A stretch of 56,655 nt of DNA from an uncultured Lachnospiraceae bacterium (GTDB lineage: Bacteria; Bacillota; Clostridia; Lachnospirales; Lachnospiraceae). This document shows positions 16,875 to 25,466 of the stretch, piece after piece. Below the pieces are notes generated by a model. It was not told where the DNA came from. It did no database searches and saw nothing but the letters and a program-made list of their open reading frames with translations. Position numbers and translations under genes: made by a program. The stretch covers positions 1 to 56,655 of the forward strand of contig CACXMK010000011.1 of assembly GCA_902768735.1 (NCBI GenBank). The letters run 5' to 3'. Each line of letters opens with the position of its first letter. The stretch's first letter is position 1.

Positions 16875-18803
16875 CTATCTCTTACACACACCGCACCCGA
16901 ACTTCGCCGCGCCGCAGCCGGCGCATTTCTCCCGGCAGTTCGGCGTGACGACGCCTTCCTGCGCCCGCTGCCACTCCCGCACGAGGAATTCCTTCGTGAC
17001 GCCGATATCGATGAAATCCCACGGCAGGATCTCATCTACCGGGCGCTCGCGCAGCGCGAAGAACTCCATCGAAACACCGGCATTCTCACACGCCTTCAGC
17101 CACCTCGAATAATCCCAGGTCTCAAGCCACGCATCGTACATTGCGCCTAACCGATACGCCTCCAGGATCACCGCGGAACACCGCCGGTCCCCGCGCGCGA
17201 GAAGCCCCTCGAGCACCGTCCCGTCCGCCTCGTGGTACTTGTACCAGATGCTGCGGCGGTTCAGGACTGCCTGCACGCCGTCGTATACCGTCGACGCAAA
17301 CCCCAGGTATTCCTCAGGCGTATACATCCGGGCCCATTGCAGCGGCGTGAAGGGTTTTGGCACGAAAAACGACGTGCTCACAGTGATGTCGCAGCGCCCG
17401 TTGCGCTTTTCCTTGGGCACTTCCTGGAAATAGGCCACCGCGATCTTGTTCGCGAGCTCCGCGATCGCAGTCCGGTCTTCGGGCGTCTCTGTGGGCAGCC
17501 CCAGCATGAAATAGAGCTTGACCTTCTTCCACCCGCCGCGGAACGCCTCGCGCGCGCCGCCGAGAATCTCCTCCTCGGACAGCCCCTTGTTGATCACGTC
17601 GCGCAGCCTTTGCGATCCCGCTTCGGGGGCAAAAGTCAGATTGCCCCGTTTCGCGTCATGGAGCTTTGCCATGACATCGAGCGAGAGCGAATCGACGCGC
17701 AGCGAAGGCAGCTGCAGCGAGGTCCCCCGCGGGCCGTACGTATCGACAAAGTAGTTCACGAGTTCCTTAATGCACGTATAGTCGCTGGAACTGAGCGAGC
17801 TCAGCGTGAAATTGTCCTGTCCTGTGTTTTGGACCAGTGCGTCAATGTAGCCTTTCAATGCCGGGAGCGACCGTTCCCTGGTCGGCCGGTAGACCATGCC
17901 TGCCTGGCAGAACCGGCACCCGCGGATGCATCCCCGCTGGATCTCCACCACCGCGCGGTCCTGCACGATCTGGATAAAGGGCACCAGCTGGCGCAGCGGA
18001 TACGGCGCGGCGTCCATGTCGCGGACCACCTGCCGCTCTACGCGCTGGGGTACGCCCGGAACGGCCGGCGTAAACGAAGCGATCGTCCCGTCCTCCTTGT
18101 AAGTGACCTCGTAGAGCGAGGGCACGTAGATGCCCGGCACCTGCGAAGCCGCCGCGATCAAAAACTCCCGCCGGCTTGAGCCCGCGCGCTTCATCGACTT
18201 ATACAGGTCCAGCAGCCGGTCGTAGACCACTTCGCCCTCGCCGATGTAGAACATGTCAAAAAACTCCGCGATCGGCTCGGGATTGTACGAGCACGGCCCG
18301 CCTCCGATGACGATCGGGCAGGATCCGCCTCCGGCAGGCCCGGACTCCGATGCGTTCAGCGGCACATCTAATCCCCTGTCCGCCGCCCGCAAAGGGATCC
18401 CCGAGAGATCCAGCACCTGCAGCACGTTCGTGTAGCAGAGCTCGAACTGCAGCGTGATCCCCAGGAAGTCAAAACACCGGACGGCGTCCTGTGATTCCAA
18501 TGCAAAAAGCGGGATCTTCCGGTCCCGCAGTATTTTGTCAAGATCGAGCCACGGGGAGTACACCCTCTCGCACCAGGTGTCCTCCCTGCGGTTGAACATG
18601 TCGTATAAGATCTGAATGCCCAGATGAGACATGCCCACTTCGTAGACGTCCGGAAAGCACATCGCGAACCGGATGTCGACCCGCGCGGGGTCCTTGTAGA
18701 CGGCGTTGGCCTCGTTTCCGAGGTAACGGGCAGGCTTTTGCACGCTCAAGAGGACGTCGTCGGGAAGCGCGAGCTTCCTCATCTTCCTGTTTGTCTGGCT
18801 CAA
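16875..18803 (-). CDS. TIGR03960-family B12-binding-like radical SAM protein
   Basis: About 642 residues. An N-terminal cobalamin-binding-like region (VDIRFAMCFPDVYEVGMSHLGIQILYDMFN) is followed by the radical SAM core with CIRGCRFCQ (three cysteines for the 4Fe-4S cluster and SAM) and GLPTETPEDR. The C-terminus has a cysteine-rich tail CREKCAGCGAAKFGCGVC, likely a second metal site. It is the upstream member of the operon with the DUF2344 gene. Start uncertain: TTG at 18803 has AAAGGA at good spacing; ATG at 18782 (MRKLALPDD) matches family length but has a poor site. Confidence 0.88.
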   Translation of the reverse strand: MSQTNRKMRKLALPDDVLLSVQKPARYLGNEANAVYKDPARVDIRFAMCFPDVYEVGMSHLGIQILYDMFNRREDTWCERVYSPWLDLDKILRDRKIPLFALESQDAVRCFDFLGITLQFELCYTNVLQVLDLSGIPLRAADRGLDVPLNASESGPAGGGSCPIVIGGGPCSYNPEPIAEFFDMFYIGEGEVVYDRLLDLYKSMKRAGSSRREFLIAAASQVPGIYVPSLYEVTYKEDGTIASFTPAVPGVPQRVERQVVRDMDAAPYPLRQLVPFIQIVQDRAVVEIQRGCIRGCRFCQAGMVYRPTRERSLPALKGYIDALVQNTGQDNFTLSSLSSSDYTCIKELVNYFVDTYGPRGTSLQLPSLRVDSLSLDVMAKLHDAKRGNLTFAPEAGSQRLRDVINKGLSEEEILGGAREAFRGGWKKVKLYFMLGLPTETPEDRTAIAELANKIAVAYFQEVPKEKRNGRCDITVSTSFFVPKPFTPLQWARMYTPEEYLGFASTVYDGVQAVLNRRSIWYKYHEADGTVLEGLLARGDRRCSAVILEAYRLGAMYDAWLETWDYSRWLKACENAGVSMEFFALRERPVDEILPWDFIDIGVTKEFLVREWQRAQEGVVTPNCREKCAGCGAAKFGCGVCKR

Positions 18804-18823
18804 ATGCTTGTTCCTTTCCATAG

Positions 18824-18900
18824 AAAAATGACCTCTGGGGTCATTTTTCAATTCGATTGCACGCAATTGATCATGAAAACGACCTCTGGGGTCATTTTTC
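18824..18900. repeat. Two family-A palindromes between genes of the same strand
   Basis: Copies at 18824-18849 and 18875-18900 share the TCTGG loop; the second has one arm GAAAACGACC and the other GGTCATTTTT, so it is imperfect. They lie between the GDPD gene and the radical SAM gene, both read leftward, and may attenuate the downstream operon. Confidence 0.85.
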
Positions 18901-18907
18901 AAAAAAA

Positions 18908-20908
18908 TCACAAGAACGTCAGCGCCGTCTGGATCCTCCGGACGATGTTCAAGACGTCGTTCCCGTGCAGGGACAGCACGCTAAAGCATACGTCCGGACT
19001 GTTGGTGAGGATCGCATCCACGTTCAGGGTTATCAGCTCTTCCATCGTATCCTCTTCGTTGACCGTCCACACAAAGACGCGCTTCCCGGCGCGATGAATA
19101 CGCTCGATGTTCTCGTAGGTGGCAAACGTTTCGTTGATACTGATGATATCCGCCGCGTCCAGCGTCTCGATGTCACCGATCCCGATCACCGACGTGTACG
19201 CCGTCAGTATCTGCGGGTTCGCCGCACGGACCGCCACCAGCGTTTCATAGTCCTGCGACGTGATGTCGCAATTGTTCAAAAAATCGTTCGCCAGGATGAT
19301 ATCGATGATCTTCTGCTCGATTCCCTCGTCGTGCCCCGTCCTCTTGATCTCGATGTTCAGGTACAGCTTGTTCCTGCCGCTCTTCGCGAGCTTTATGACC
19401 TCATCCAGCGTCGGGATCGTCGTCCCCGCGTATTCCTCGTCAAAAAACCGCCCGTTGTCAAGATCCTTGATCTCGTCATAGGTCACTTCCCAGACGTTTT
19501 TGTTAACCCCGGTCGTCCTTTCGAGGTTGTCGTCGTGGAGCACCACGATCGTGCCGTCCTTCAGCATCTGCACGTCGAGCTCCGCCGCGGTAAAATCCTC
19601 ATCGATACACTTTTGGAAAGCGGGCAGTGTGTTCTCCGGCGCTTTCGCCGAATACCCGCGGTGGGCCATGATCATCGGCATGCCATAGTCCGTGTTGAAG
19701 ATCCACTGGACCTGCGCGTAGCGCCGCGGCACCGAAAAGTAGATGCACACCAGGCAGACAGCGACGAGCCCCCACTTAAGGATCGGGTATTTGTGAAAAA
19801 AGTGAGGCGCCTCCGTATAGTCCAGGATCTTCTCACCGAGCCCTTTTTTCCGCATATAGTAAGCGGACTGGATCGATGCCATCATGAAGGGCGTTGAGAC
19901 CCAGAAGAACACAAAGTACACGATCAAAAAGGCCAACTCCCATCTGTCCCAGAAAAAGGTCGTGAAAGGAGCTGTCGTCGCAGGGGTCACCCAGACCGAA
20001 AGCAAGTACCACACAACGTCTACCAAAGAGCCTCCCCCAAGGAAAACGATATTCGCCACGACGACCCAGAACAAGGAGAGGAGCAGTAATCTCGCAGTGT
20101 ACCAGCCCTTCGTCATCCGCCAGCTTTTTCTGCACGCATCCCTGAAGGAGAAATTGTCCTCTTCCATCATGATCGGAATCGCGAAAGCCCACCGAAGGAA
20201 GAAATAAGAAGCCACTAACCGCAGGATATCGTAAACGACCATCTCCCACGGATGCTTCGAGAAATCCTCCAGGATAAACCCGGGGATCCGGATCACGGAC
20301 GTGACGCTGGAGACGTCCATGATCGAGCCAAAATGAAGGACCAGATAGACGAACGGGATCATTCCCCAGTTTGCGATGCGGAGCCTCTCGACGAACATGT
20401 CGAATCCCGCCGAGAAGATCTGCCGCATTGTCCGCCGCAATCCGAAATTTGACGCGTGCAACATGTCGTAGATCGCGAACTGCTCATAGATCGCGGCCGC
20501 CGCAAGCAGCAGGATCATCCCCAAAAGCACGATCCAGGTGATCGGATTTTTTATAAAGCTCCCCGCATTGTACCACGCAATGATTTTCGTGTTATTGCCG
20601 ATGAGCCACAGCCGCTGCGCCCATGTCAAAATAGGGAACAGCACCAGAAGCAACAGTATCCGGAAGACTATCGCAAATGCGATCAGGCTCTTTATGTTTT
20701 CTCTTAAAAGGCCGAAGGGTTTCAGAACGGCCTTCAGCCAGCGGATCATACGACCGCCCCCCGGCGGTGTATCCTGCCCGATATGCGCGTTCTCTTCACC
20801 ACCTGATGTTGCATCCTGTCTGATCTGCGCGTTCTCTTCGTCGACAGCCGGCTCGATCGTCATATCCTGTTGGCTATTGTTCATGCTGTTGTTCTCTTCT
20901 GAAGACAT
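18908..20908 (-). CDS. Membrane glycerophosphodiester phosphodiesterase
   Basis: About 666 residues. A hydrophilic acidic N-terminus with a short duplicated motif (GGEENAHIGQD) leads into a membrane domain of about eight segments (75-385), as in the GPDPase membrane domain family. The catalytic GDPD barrel follows: MAHRGYSAKAPENT, ELDVQMLKDGTIVVLHDD and EIKRTGHDEG, with the His, Glu and Asp residues needed for metal-dependent hydrolysis to glycerol-3-phosphate and an alcohol. The membrane domain suggests action on lipids or lipoteichoic-acid-type polymers. The gene is immediately downstream of hflC on the same strand (20 bp). Confidence 0.9.
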   Translation of the reverse strand: MSSEENNSMNNSQQDMTIEPAVDEENAQIRQDATSGGEENAHIGQDTPPGGGRMIRWLKAVLKPFGLLRENIKSLIAFAIVFRILLLLVLFPILTWAQRLWLIGNNTKIIAWYNAGSFIKNPITWIVLLGMILLLAAAAIYEQFAIYDMLHASNFGLRRTMRQIFSAGFDMFVERLRIANWGMIPFVYLVLHFGSIMDVSSVTSVIRIPGFILEDFSKHPWEMVVYDILRLVASYFFLRWAFAIPIMMEEDNFSFRDACRKSWRMTKGWYTARLLLLSLFWVVVANIVFLGGGSLVDVVWYLLSVWVTPATTAPFTTFFWDRWELAFLIVYFVFFWVSTPFMMASIQSAYYMRKKGLGEKILDYTEAPHFFHKYPILKWGLVAVCLVCIYFSVPRRYAQVQWIFNTDYGMPMIMAHRGYSAKAPENTLPAFQKCIDEDFTAAELDVQMLKDGTIVVLHDDNLERTTGVNKNVWEVTYDEIKDLDNGRFFDEEYAGTTIPTLDEVIKLAKSGRNKLYLNIEIKRTGHDEGIEQKIIDIILANDFLNNCDITSQDYETLVAVRAANPQILTAYTSVIGIGDIETLDAADIISINETFATYENIERIHRAGKRVFVWTVNEEDTMEELITLNVDAILTNSPDVCFSVLSLHGNDVLNIVRRIQTALTFL

Positions 20909-20928
20909 GACTGTGTTTTCTCCTGTTT

Positions 20929-22035
20929 TTACTCCCTGCTTCCCTCAAAAAGACTCGCGATCGGCGAGTCGCTGTCGAGGAACAGCGTGGTGTTTCCATT
21001 CTCTAAGCTCTTCTTTGCCGCATCAAGCTGACGCACGAAGAGATAATACTCTGCCTTGTCAGGGTCGTTGTACGCGTCTGACAGGATCCGCATGTACTCG
21101 GCTTCACCTTCCGCCTCGAGCTGCGCCGCCTTCGCGTTCGCCTCGGAGATCATGACCTCCGTCTCGCGATCCGTCATGTTGCGGATCATCTGCGCCTCAG
21201 ACTCGCCCTGCGCCTTATAAGCCGCCGCGATGTTCTTGCGCTCCGTGATCATGCGGTTGTAGACAGCGTCCTTGTTCTCATCCGGCAGGTCAAGCTTTTT
21301 GATCTTGACCATCTGGATCTCGATGCCGTACTGCTCCGGATCATAGTCCCTATTAAGCTGTTCCAGGATCTTGTTCGACAGCGAGATCACGCGCGTGTTC
21401 TCGTCGATGACCTTCATGCCGTCTGAGGTCTGCTCTGCCGCGGCTTGATCCGCCGCCTGCCCTGCCGCGCCCTGGCCAGCAGTCTGCCCTGCAGTCTGCC
21501 CTGCCGCAGCCTGGTCTGTCGCCTGCGCATCCTCCTTCAGCTCCTCGGACGTGATATCCTGCACCTGCAGATCGGAAAGCGTGTCCTCTTCCACTGTTTT
21601 GTCAAGGGCCGAGTCGCGGGACGCGATCAGCTCTTCCTGCGAAGTCGAAGAGACCGTCGCCTTGAGCGCGCCGTAGACCATGGCGCTGATCTTGCTCTCC
21701 GCGCTCGCCTTCGAGGAGTTCAGGGTCTGCGTGAACTTGACCGGATCCGTGACCCGCCAGATGATGTAGGCGTCGACCTCCATCTTTTTCTTGTCAGACG
21801 TATAGATCTCTGTGGGCGCGATGTCGTACAGCTGCCGCGACTTCGAGATCGTCGTCTCGCTCTGGATCACCGGGATCCGCAGCGAGAAGCCGGGGTCCGT
21901 GGTGACGCGCGATATTTTGCCCATCGTCTTGATGACCTTGTACTGGTTGGGGTACGTGATGACCGCTGCCGTGTTGATGACAAAGTACACGAGGAGCAGT
22001 GCCAAAACAATGACCGTTGTACGTTTTTTCATCAC
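20929..22035 (-). CDS. hflC: HflC-like SPFH membrane protein
   Basis: About 368 residues: an N-terminal anchor (VIVLALLLVYFVINTAAVI), an SPFH/prohibitin domain, and a long charged helix (MITERKNIAAAYKAQGESEAQMI). HflC and HflK form a large membrane cage that modulates FtsH protease. Odd: an Ala/Gln/Gly repeat insertion (TDQAAAGQTAGQTAGQ and on, about residues 172-202) interrupts the SPFH domain. Its first codons overlap the hflK stop by four bases (ATGA), indicating translational coupling. Confidence 0.9.
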   Translation of the reverse strand: MMKKRTTVIVLALLLVYFVINTAAVITYPNQYKVIKTMGKISRVTTDPGFSLRIPVIQSETTISKSRQLYDIAPTEIYTSDKKKMEVDAYIIWRVTDPVKFTQTLNSSKASAESKISAMVYGALKATVSSTSQEELIASRDSALDKTVEEDTLSDLQVQDITSEELKEDAQATDQAAAGQTAGQTAGQGAAGQAADQAAAEQTSDGMKVIDENTRVISLSNKILEQLNRDYDPEQYGIEIQMVKIKKLDLPDENKDAVYNRMITERKNIAAAYKAQGESEAQMIRNMTDRETEVMISEANAKAAQLEAEGEAEYMRILSDAYNDPDKAEYYLFVRQLDAAKKSLENGNTTLFLDSDSPIASLFEGSRE

Positions 22036-23174
22036 TGCGCACCTCCTTCCGCAGAGGCATCGGAGCTGCCGTCAGCGCCCGAACCGGAACCCGCGCCGGC
22101 TGCGCCCGTTCCGCCGCCAAAACTTCCGTCGAGGTCGCCCAGGTACAGCCGCTCTGTCGTGCCCTCTCCGTCGTTGTTGATGATGATCTTCAGGTTCGGG
22201 AGGATCTCCTCCATCGCCTCGTAGAACATACGCTGCTTGGTGATGAGCGGGTACTTCTTGTACTCGCTGTACTCGCTGTTAAAGCGGGCGACCTGGCCGT
22301 TCGCCTCGTTGATGCGGGAAGTCTTGTAGGCCTCCGCCTTCTGGATGATCTTGTCGGCCTTGGCTTCCGCTGCCGGGATCTGCTCGTTTCTGTACTGGTT
22401 GGCCTTGTTCAGCGCGGATTCCTTGTTCTGCCGCGCGTTCTCGACTTCGGAGAACGCCTCTTTGATCTGTGCCGTGGGCGGTTCCACGTCCTGGATCGAA
22501 ATATCGATCAGCGACAGGCCGATCTTCTGTTCCTCCAGTTCGTCCATCACGATGCTCTTGATGTTTTGCTGGATCTCCGATTTGCCCGTTGTCAGCGCCG
22601 AGTCCACCGTGTAAGCACTTACCGTGCCGCGGATCGTGCTCTGGATCAGGTTTTTCAGGATCAGCTCCGGTTCCGCCGTCGCGTACATGTACTCGAGAGG
22701 GTCGGTCACCTGATACGTCACGTAAAAGTCGATGTCGACGAAGTTCATGTCCGAAGTGATCATCGTGGACTCACTCTCGACATTCGTGTAGCCGCCGTAG
22801 TTATCGTCGCGGTAGCCGACCTCAAAGCTCTGCACCGTGGTGTTGATCTTGGTCACTTCCTGGATGAACGGGATCTTGAACTGCAGGCCCTTGTTGTTGT
22901 TGACCGTGGCCTGGCCGAGCGTCGTAATGACAGCGCTCTCCGTCTCCGAGAGCGTGTACATGGACCCCATCACCAGATTGAATACCACGAAAATGAGCAC
23001 AACTATTGTCAGCGCGTAGACCAGACTGTTCTTTACGGCGTCACCGCCGGGGCCTTTGCCGTTAGGTGTTTTGCCGCCGTCTGCTCCGCCGCTCTGTCCG
23101 CCGCCGGGCGCCCAGGGGCCGCCGCCAAAGCCGCCTTTTTTATAGTTCTTATGAAACAGATCTTTCATAGACAT
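22032..23174 (-). CDS. hflK: HflK-like SPFH membrane protein
   Basis: About 380 residues. A Gly/Pro-rich cytosolic N-terminus (GGFGGGPWAPGGGQ) and one membrane segment (VYALTIVVLIFVVFNLVMGSMYTL) precede the SPFH domain and a coiled helix (AAEAKADKIIQKAEAYKTSRINEA). The C-terminus is Gly/Ala/Ser-rich. It is the partner of HflC in the FtsH-modulating complex. ATG at 23174 is preceded by GGAGG. It opens the hflK-hflC-GDPD transcription unit. Confidence 0.92.
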   Translation of the reverse strand: MSMKDLFHKNYKKGGFGGGPWAPGGGQSGGADGGKTPNGKGPGGDAVKNSLVYALTIVVLIFVVFNLVMGSMYTLSETESAVITTLGQATVNNNKGLQFKIPFIQEVTKINTTVQSFEVGYRDDNYGGYTNVESESTMITSDMNFVDIDFYVTYQVTDPLEYMYATAEPELILKNLIQSTIRGTVSAYTVDSALTTGKSEIQQNIKSIVMDELEEQKIGLSLIDISIQDVEPPTAQIKEAFSEVENARQNKESALNKANQYRNEQIPAAEAKADKIIQKAEAYKTSRINEANGQVARFNSEYSEYKKYPLITKQRMFYEAMEEILPNLKIIINNDGEGTTERLYLGDLDGSFGGGTGAAGAGSGSGADGSSDASAEGGAQ

Positions 23175-23226
23175 AGTCGAAACCTCCTTTCCGTCCATTC
23201 TATCATACTTAAAGAAACTGTGCGTG

Positions 23227-23278
23227 AAAAATGACCTCTGGGGTCGGTTTTCACAAAACCGGCCCCAGAGGTCATTTT
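23227..23278. repeat. Inverted pair of family-A palindromes
   Basis: Two family-A hairpins in opposite orientation (23227-23251 and 23255-23278) separated by three bases. Together they are also a long palindrome of about 25-bp arms. It sits upstream of hflK. The following 23280-23472 stretch holds a possible RNA stem (GCGGG near 23381, CCCGC near 23430) but no family I can name. Confidence 0.85.
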
Positions 23279-23472
23279 GCTGCCTCCAATGTCAATTTTG
23301 ACCTAATAGACATCAACAATTCACGTTATATTCCTCTATGGACCTGCTAAAATACCATATTGTAAACAACAAAACACATGCGGGTGAGTGAGAAATCCAC
23401 CGAAAGAACTGAAAGAACGGTGAAAATCCCGCGCCATTAAAACCGGAAAGTAAGAGGGTTTAACAATTTCAT

Positions 23473-23916
23473 ATGTTCGATGTTATGAGCTATGCAGACA
23501 GGAACGATGTAGAGGTTTCGATTCGCAAAGGTCACGACGGACGCACTGTATGGGAGATCTTTTTGCGTGATCGCCGCCTTGGAATGACAGAATTCACGCG
23601 TATTATAGATATTGAGATTAACGGACGTTTTGATAAGGACGCTTACATTGAGAAGCGCTGCGAGGAGATGATGGACAAGATCCGCTCCGCGAGAATGATG
23701 TCAGAGTATTCCGCAATCGAAAAAAAGAGCGAGGCAGCCACAATGGTGGCTGTCTTTTTTTTGGCAAAACACCGCCGCCGGCGCCTGTTTTCCCAAATTT
23801 CACACAATTTCCATGGACGAACTTTGAAAATCTGCTATAATGGCAATGTTTGGTATTTTCGCCCCCCGCGGGCAGCCAGCGATAATGCGCAATCCAGTGA
23901 TAATGCGCAAAGATGA
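23473..23916 (+). CDS. Small hypothetical protein, doubtful 3' end
   Basis: The first 85 or so codons look coding (DVEVSIRKGHDGRTVWEIFLRDRRLGMTEFTRIIDIEINGRFDKDAYIEKRCEEMMDKI broken here for brevity as a mixed alpha/beta pattern). The frame has no stop before a good intrinsic terminator at 23733-23762 and runs on into the next promoter region. A small protein whose stop was lost, or a chance frame, are both possible. The ribosome site (AGAGGG) is weak. No family recognised. Confidence 0.3.
   Translation: MFDVMSYADRNDVEVSIRKGHDGRTVWEIFLRDRRLGMTEFTRIIDIEINGRFDKDAYIEKRCEEMMDKIRSARMMSEYSAIEKKSEAATMVAVFFLAKHRRRRLFSQISHNFHGRTLKICYNGNVWYFRPPRAASDNAQSSDNAQR
23733..23762 (+). terminator. Intrinsic terminator inside or after the small ORF
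   Basis: GGCAGCCAC, AAT loop, GGTGGCTGTC and eight T. Confidence 0.85.
23814..23841 (+). promoter_or_regulatory. Promoter of the FKBP-like foldase gene
   Basis: TGGACG at 23814-23819, 16 bases, TATAAT at 23836-23841 with TGC in front (extended -10). The ATG at 23976 is about 130 bp downstream. Confidence 0.55.
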
Positions 23917-23975
23917 TCAAGATCAAAAAACAGGATCATAACAACAAAAGTATTAGAATAAGGAGATCAACCGCC

Positions 23976-25187
23976 ATGGCCGAAAACACGAAAAAGGATA
24001 CGAAGTACGATGGCATGACAGCCAGCAAAGCCAAGCGCGAACGCGCCAAGGACGAGCGCGCCGCCGCAAAGCGCAATGCCGCAAGGAACAAAGCGATCAT
24101 GATCGCGATCGGCGTCGCGATTATCGCGCTGATCGTCGGCGTCAACGTCAGGAACTGGATCAAAGAGAAGAACAGGACCGTTGCTTCCACTGATTTCAGT
24201 GCGATGCTGAACGACGACGGCTCCATCAAAGACGTCAATGTCACGGACTATGTCAAGACTTTTGACGTGAACGCGGTCAAACTGGCCAAGTCGGACGTGG
24301 AGTACACGGACGAAGAGATGCAGAAGGACATCGAGACCGAGCTTTCAAGCCACAAGGTCGTGAACTCTGACAAAACACTGACCGTCGAAGACGGCAGCGA
24401 AGTGAACATCAATTATGTCGGCACCATCGACGGTGTAGAGTTTGATGGCGGAAGCGCTGAGAATTACGATCTGACCATTGGCTCCGGCTCCTTCATCGAC
24501 GATTTCGAGACCCAGCTGATCGGCGCGCATCCCGGCGAGCAGGTCAATGTGAACGTCACATTCCCCGAACAGTACGAGAACAATCCGGATCTGGCCGGCA
24601 AGGATGCCACCTTCCTGGTGACGATCAACGGCATCAGCGAGCTGCCCGAACTCACTGACGAGTTTGTGAAAGAGAACCTTTCCGAATACGCCCAGACCGT
24701 CGACGAGTATCGCCAGTACCTGCGCGACACCAACTACAAGACCAAAGTAGAGCAGGCTGTCAGCCAGTACATCACCGACAATATTTCGGCGGACAAGTAT
24801 CCTGCCGATTACGTCAAGCACCTCAAATCCCTCCAGATGACGCTCAATGAGCGGGATTACGCCTACATGCAGCAGATGTACGCCGCATATGGTATGAATT
24901 TTAGCTATTCGAGCATCAAGGAATACTTCGGCGCATCCACCGACGACGACTACGAGAAGGTCCTGCAGGAATCTGCCGAGAAGGCCTGCCTCTCCAACAT
25001 GGCCTACCAGGACCTGGCCGCGCAGGCGGGCATTGCCGTCACCGACGAGCAGTATGACGCCTTCATCACCGAGAACAGCGTATCCGAAGATGTCAAGGAG
25101 GAGTACGGAAAAGGATATATCATCCAGCAGTACATCCTGCCCGGCCTCGTCAGGGATTACATCGCAGAGCATGTGACAGTAGAATAA
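23976..25187 (+). CDS. Membrane-anchored FKBP/trigger-factor-like peptidyl-prolyl isomerase
   Basis: About 403 residues. A basic, Ala-rich N-terminus (SKAKRERAKDERAAAKRN) and a single membrane helix (AIMIAIGVAIIALIVGVNV, about 42-60) place the rest outside the membrane. Residues about 135-215 form an FKBP domain (EDGSEVNINYVGTIDGVEFDGG, GSGSFIDDFETQLIGAHPGEQ). The C-terminal part is helical like the trigger-factor chaperone arm. Likely assists folding of exported proteins, as PrsA-type foldases do. Start chosen at ATG 23976 with AAGGAG upstream. Confidence 0.85.
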   Translation: MAENTKKDTKYDGMTASKAKRERAKDERAAAKRNAARNKAIMIAIGVAIIALIVGVNVRNWIKEKNRTVASTDFSAMLNDDGSIKDVNVTDYVKTFDVNAVKLAKSDVEYTDEEMQKDIETELSSHKVVNSDKTLTVEDGSEVNINYVGTIDGVEFDGGSAENYDLTIGSGSFIDDFETQLIGAHPGEQVNVNVTFPEQYENNPDLAGKDATFLVTINGISELPELTDEFVKENLSEYAQTVDEYRQYLRDTNYKTKVEQAVSQYITDNISADKYPADYVKHLKSLQMTLNERDYAYMQQMYAAYGMNFSYSSIKEYFGASTDDDYEKVLQESAEKACLSNMAYQDLAAQAGIAVTDEQYDAFITENSVSEDVKEEYGKGYIIQQYILPGLVRDYIAEHVTVE

Positions 25188-25212
25188 GTGTAAAGGGATA
25201 GTCCCTTCGTTC

Positions 25213-25258
25213 AAAAGACCCCCGGGGTGAGTGTGAATCACCCCGGAGGTCTTTTTTT
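25213..25258 (+). terminator. Terminator of the foldase gene
   Basis: AGACCCCCGGGGTGA paired with TCACCCCGGAGGTCT and a T-run. A degenerate family-C palindrome (AAAGGGATAGTCCCTT) lies just before, at 25192-25207. Confidence 0.85.
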
Positions 25259-25269
25259 CTCCCGGAGTG

Positions 25270-25386
25270 AAAAAACGACCCCAGAGGTCGTTTTTCTCTT
25301 TCTCTCCCGGCCAGGCAAAAACGACCCCAGAGGTCGTTTTTCTCTTTCTCTCCCGGCCAGGCAAAAACGACCCCAGAGGTCGTTTT
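25270..25386. repeat. Three family-A palindromes in a 46-bp tandem array
   Basis: The loop-bearing core CGACCCCAGAGGTCG recurs at 25276, 25322 and 25368. The first two copies share an identical spacer (CTCTTTCTCTCCCGGCCAGG). The identity of the spacers shows recent tandem duplication. Confidence 0.92.
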
Positions 25387-25401
25387 CGCACCTCCGGCCA
25401 T

Positions 25402-25434
25402 AAAAAAAGCCGGGGACACAAACCGCCCCCGGCT
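25402..25434 (-). terminator. Terminator of the FAD-linked oxidase gene
   Basis: Read on the minus strand: AGCCGGGGGCGG, loop, CCCCGGCT and seven T, 33 bp after the stop at 25467. Confidence 0.85.
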
Positions 25435-25466
25435 CACAACTCTCACACCACTCTCACCGCAACAAA

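Noticed and set aside
23375-23460. Cobalamin riboswitch
   Set aside because: A GGTGAAAATC stretch resembles its core, but the B12 box and other conserved parts are missing and the downstream frame is not a cobalamin gene.
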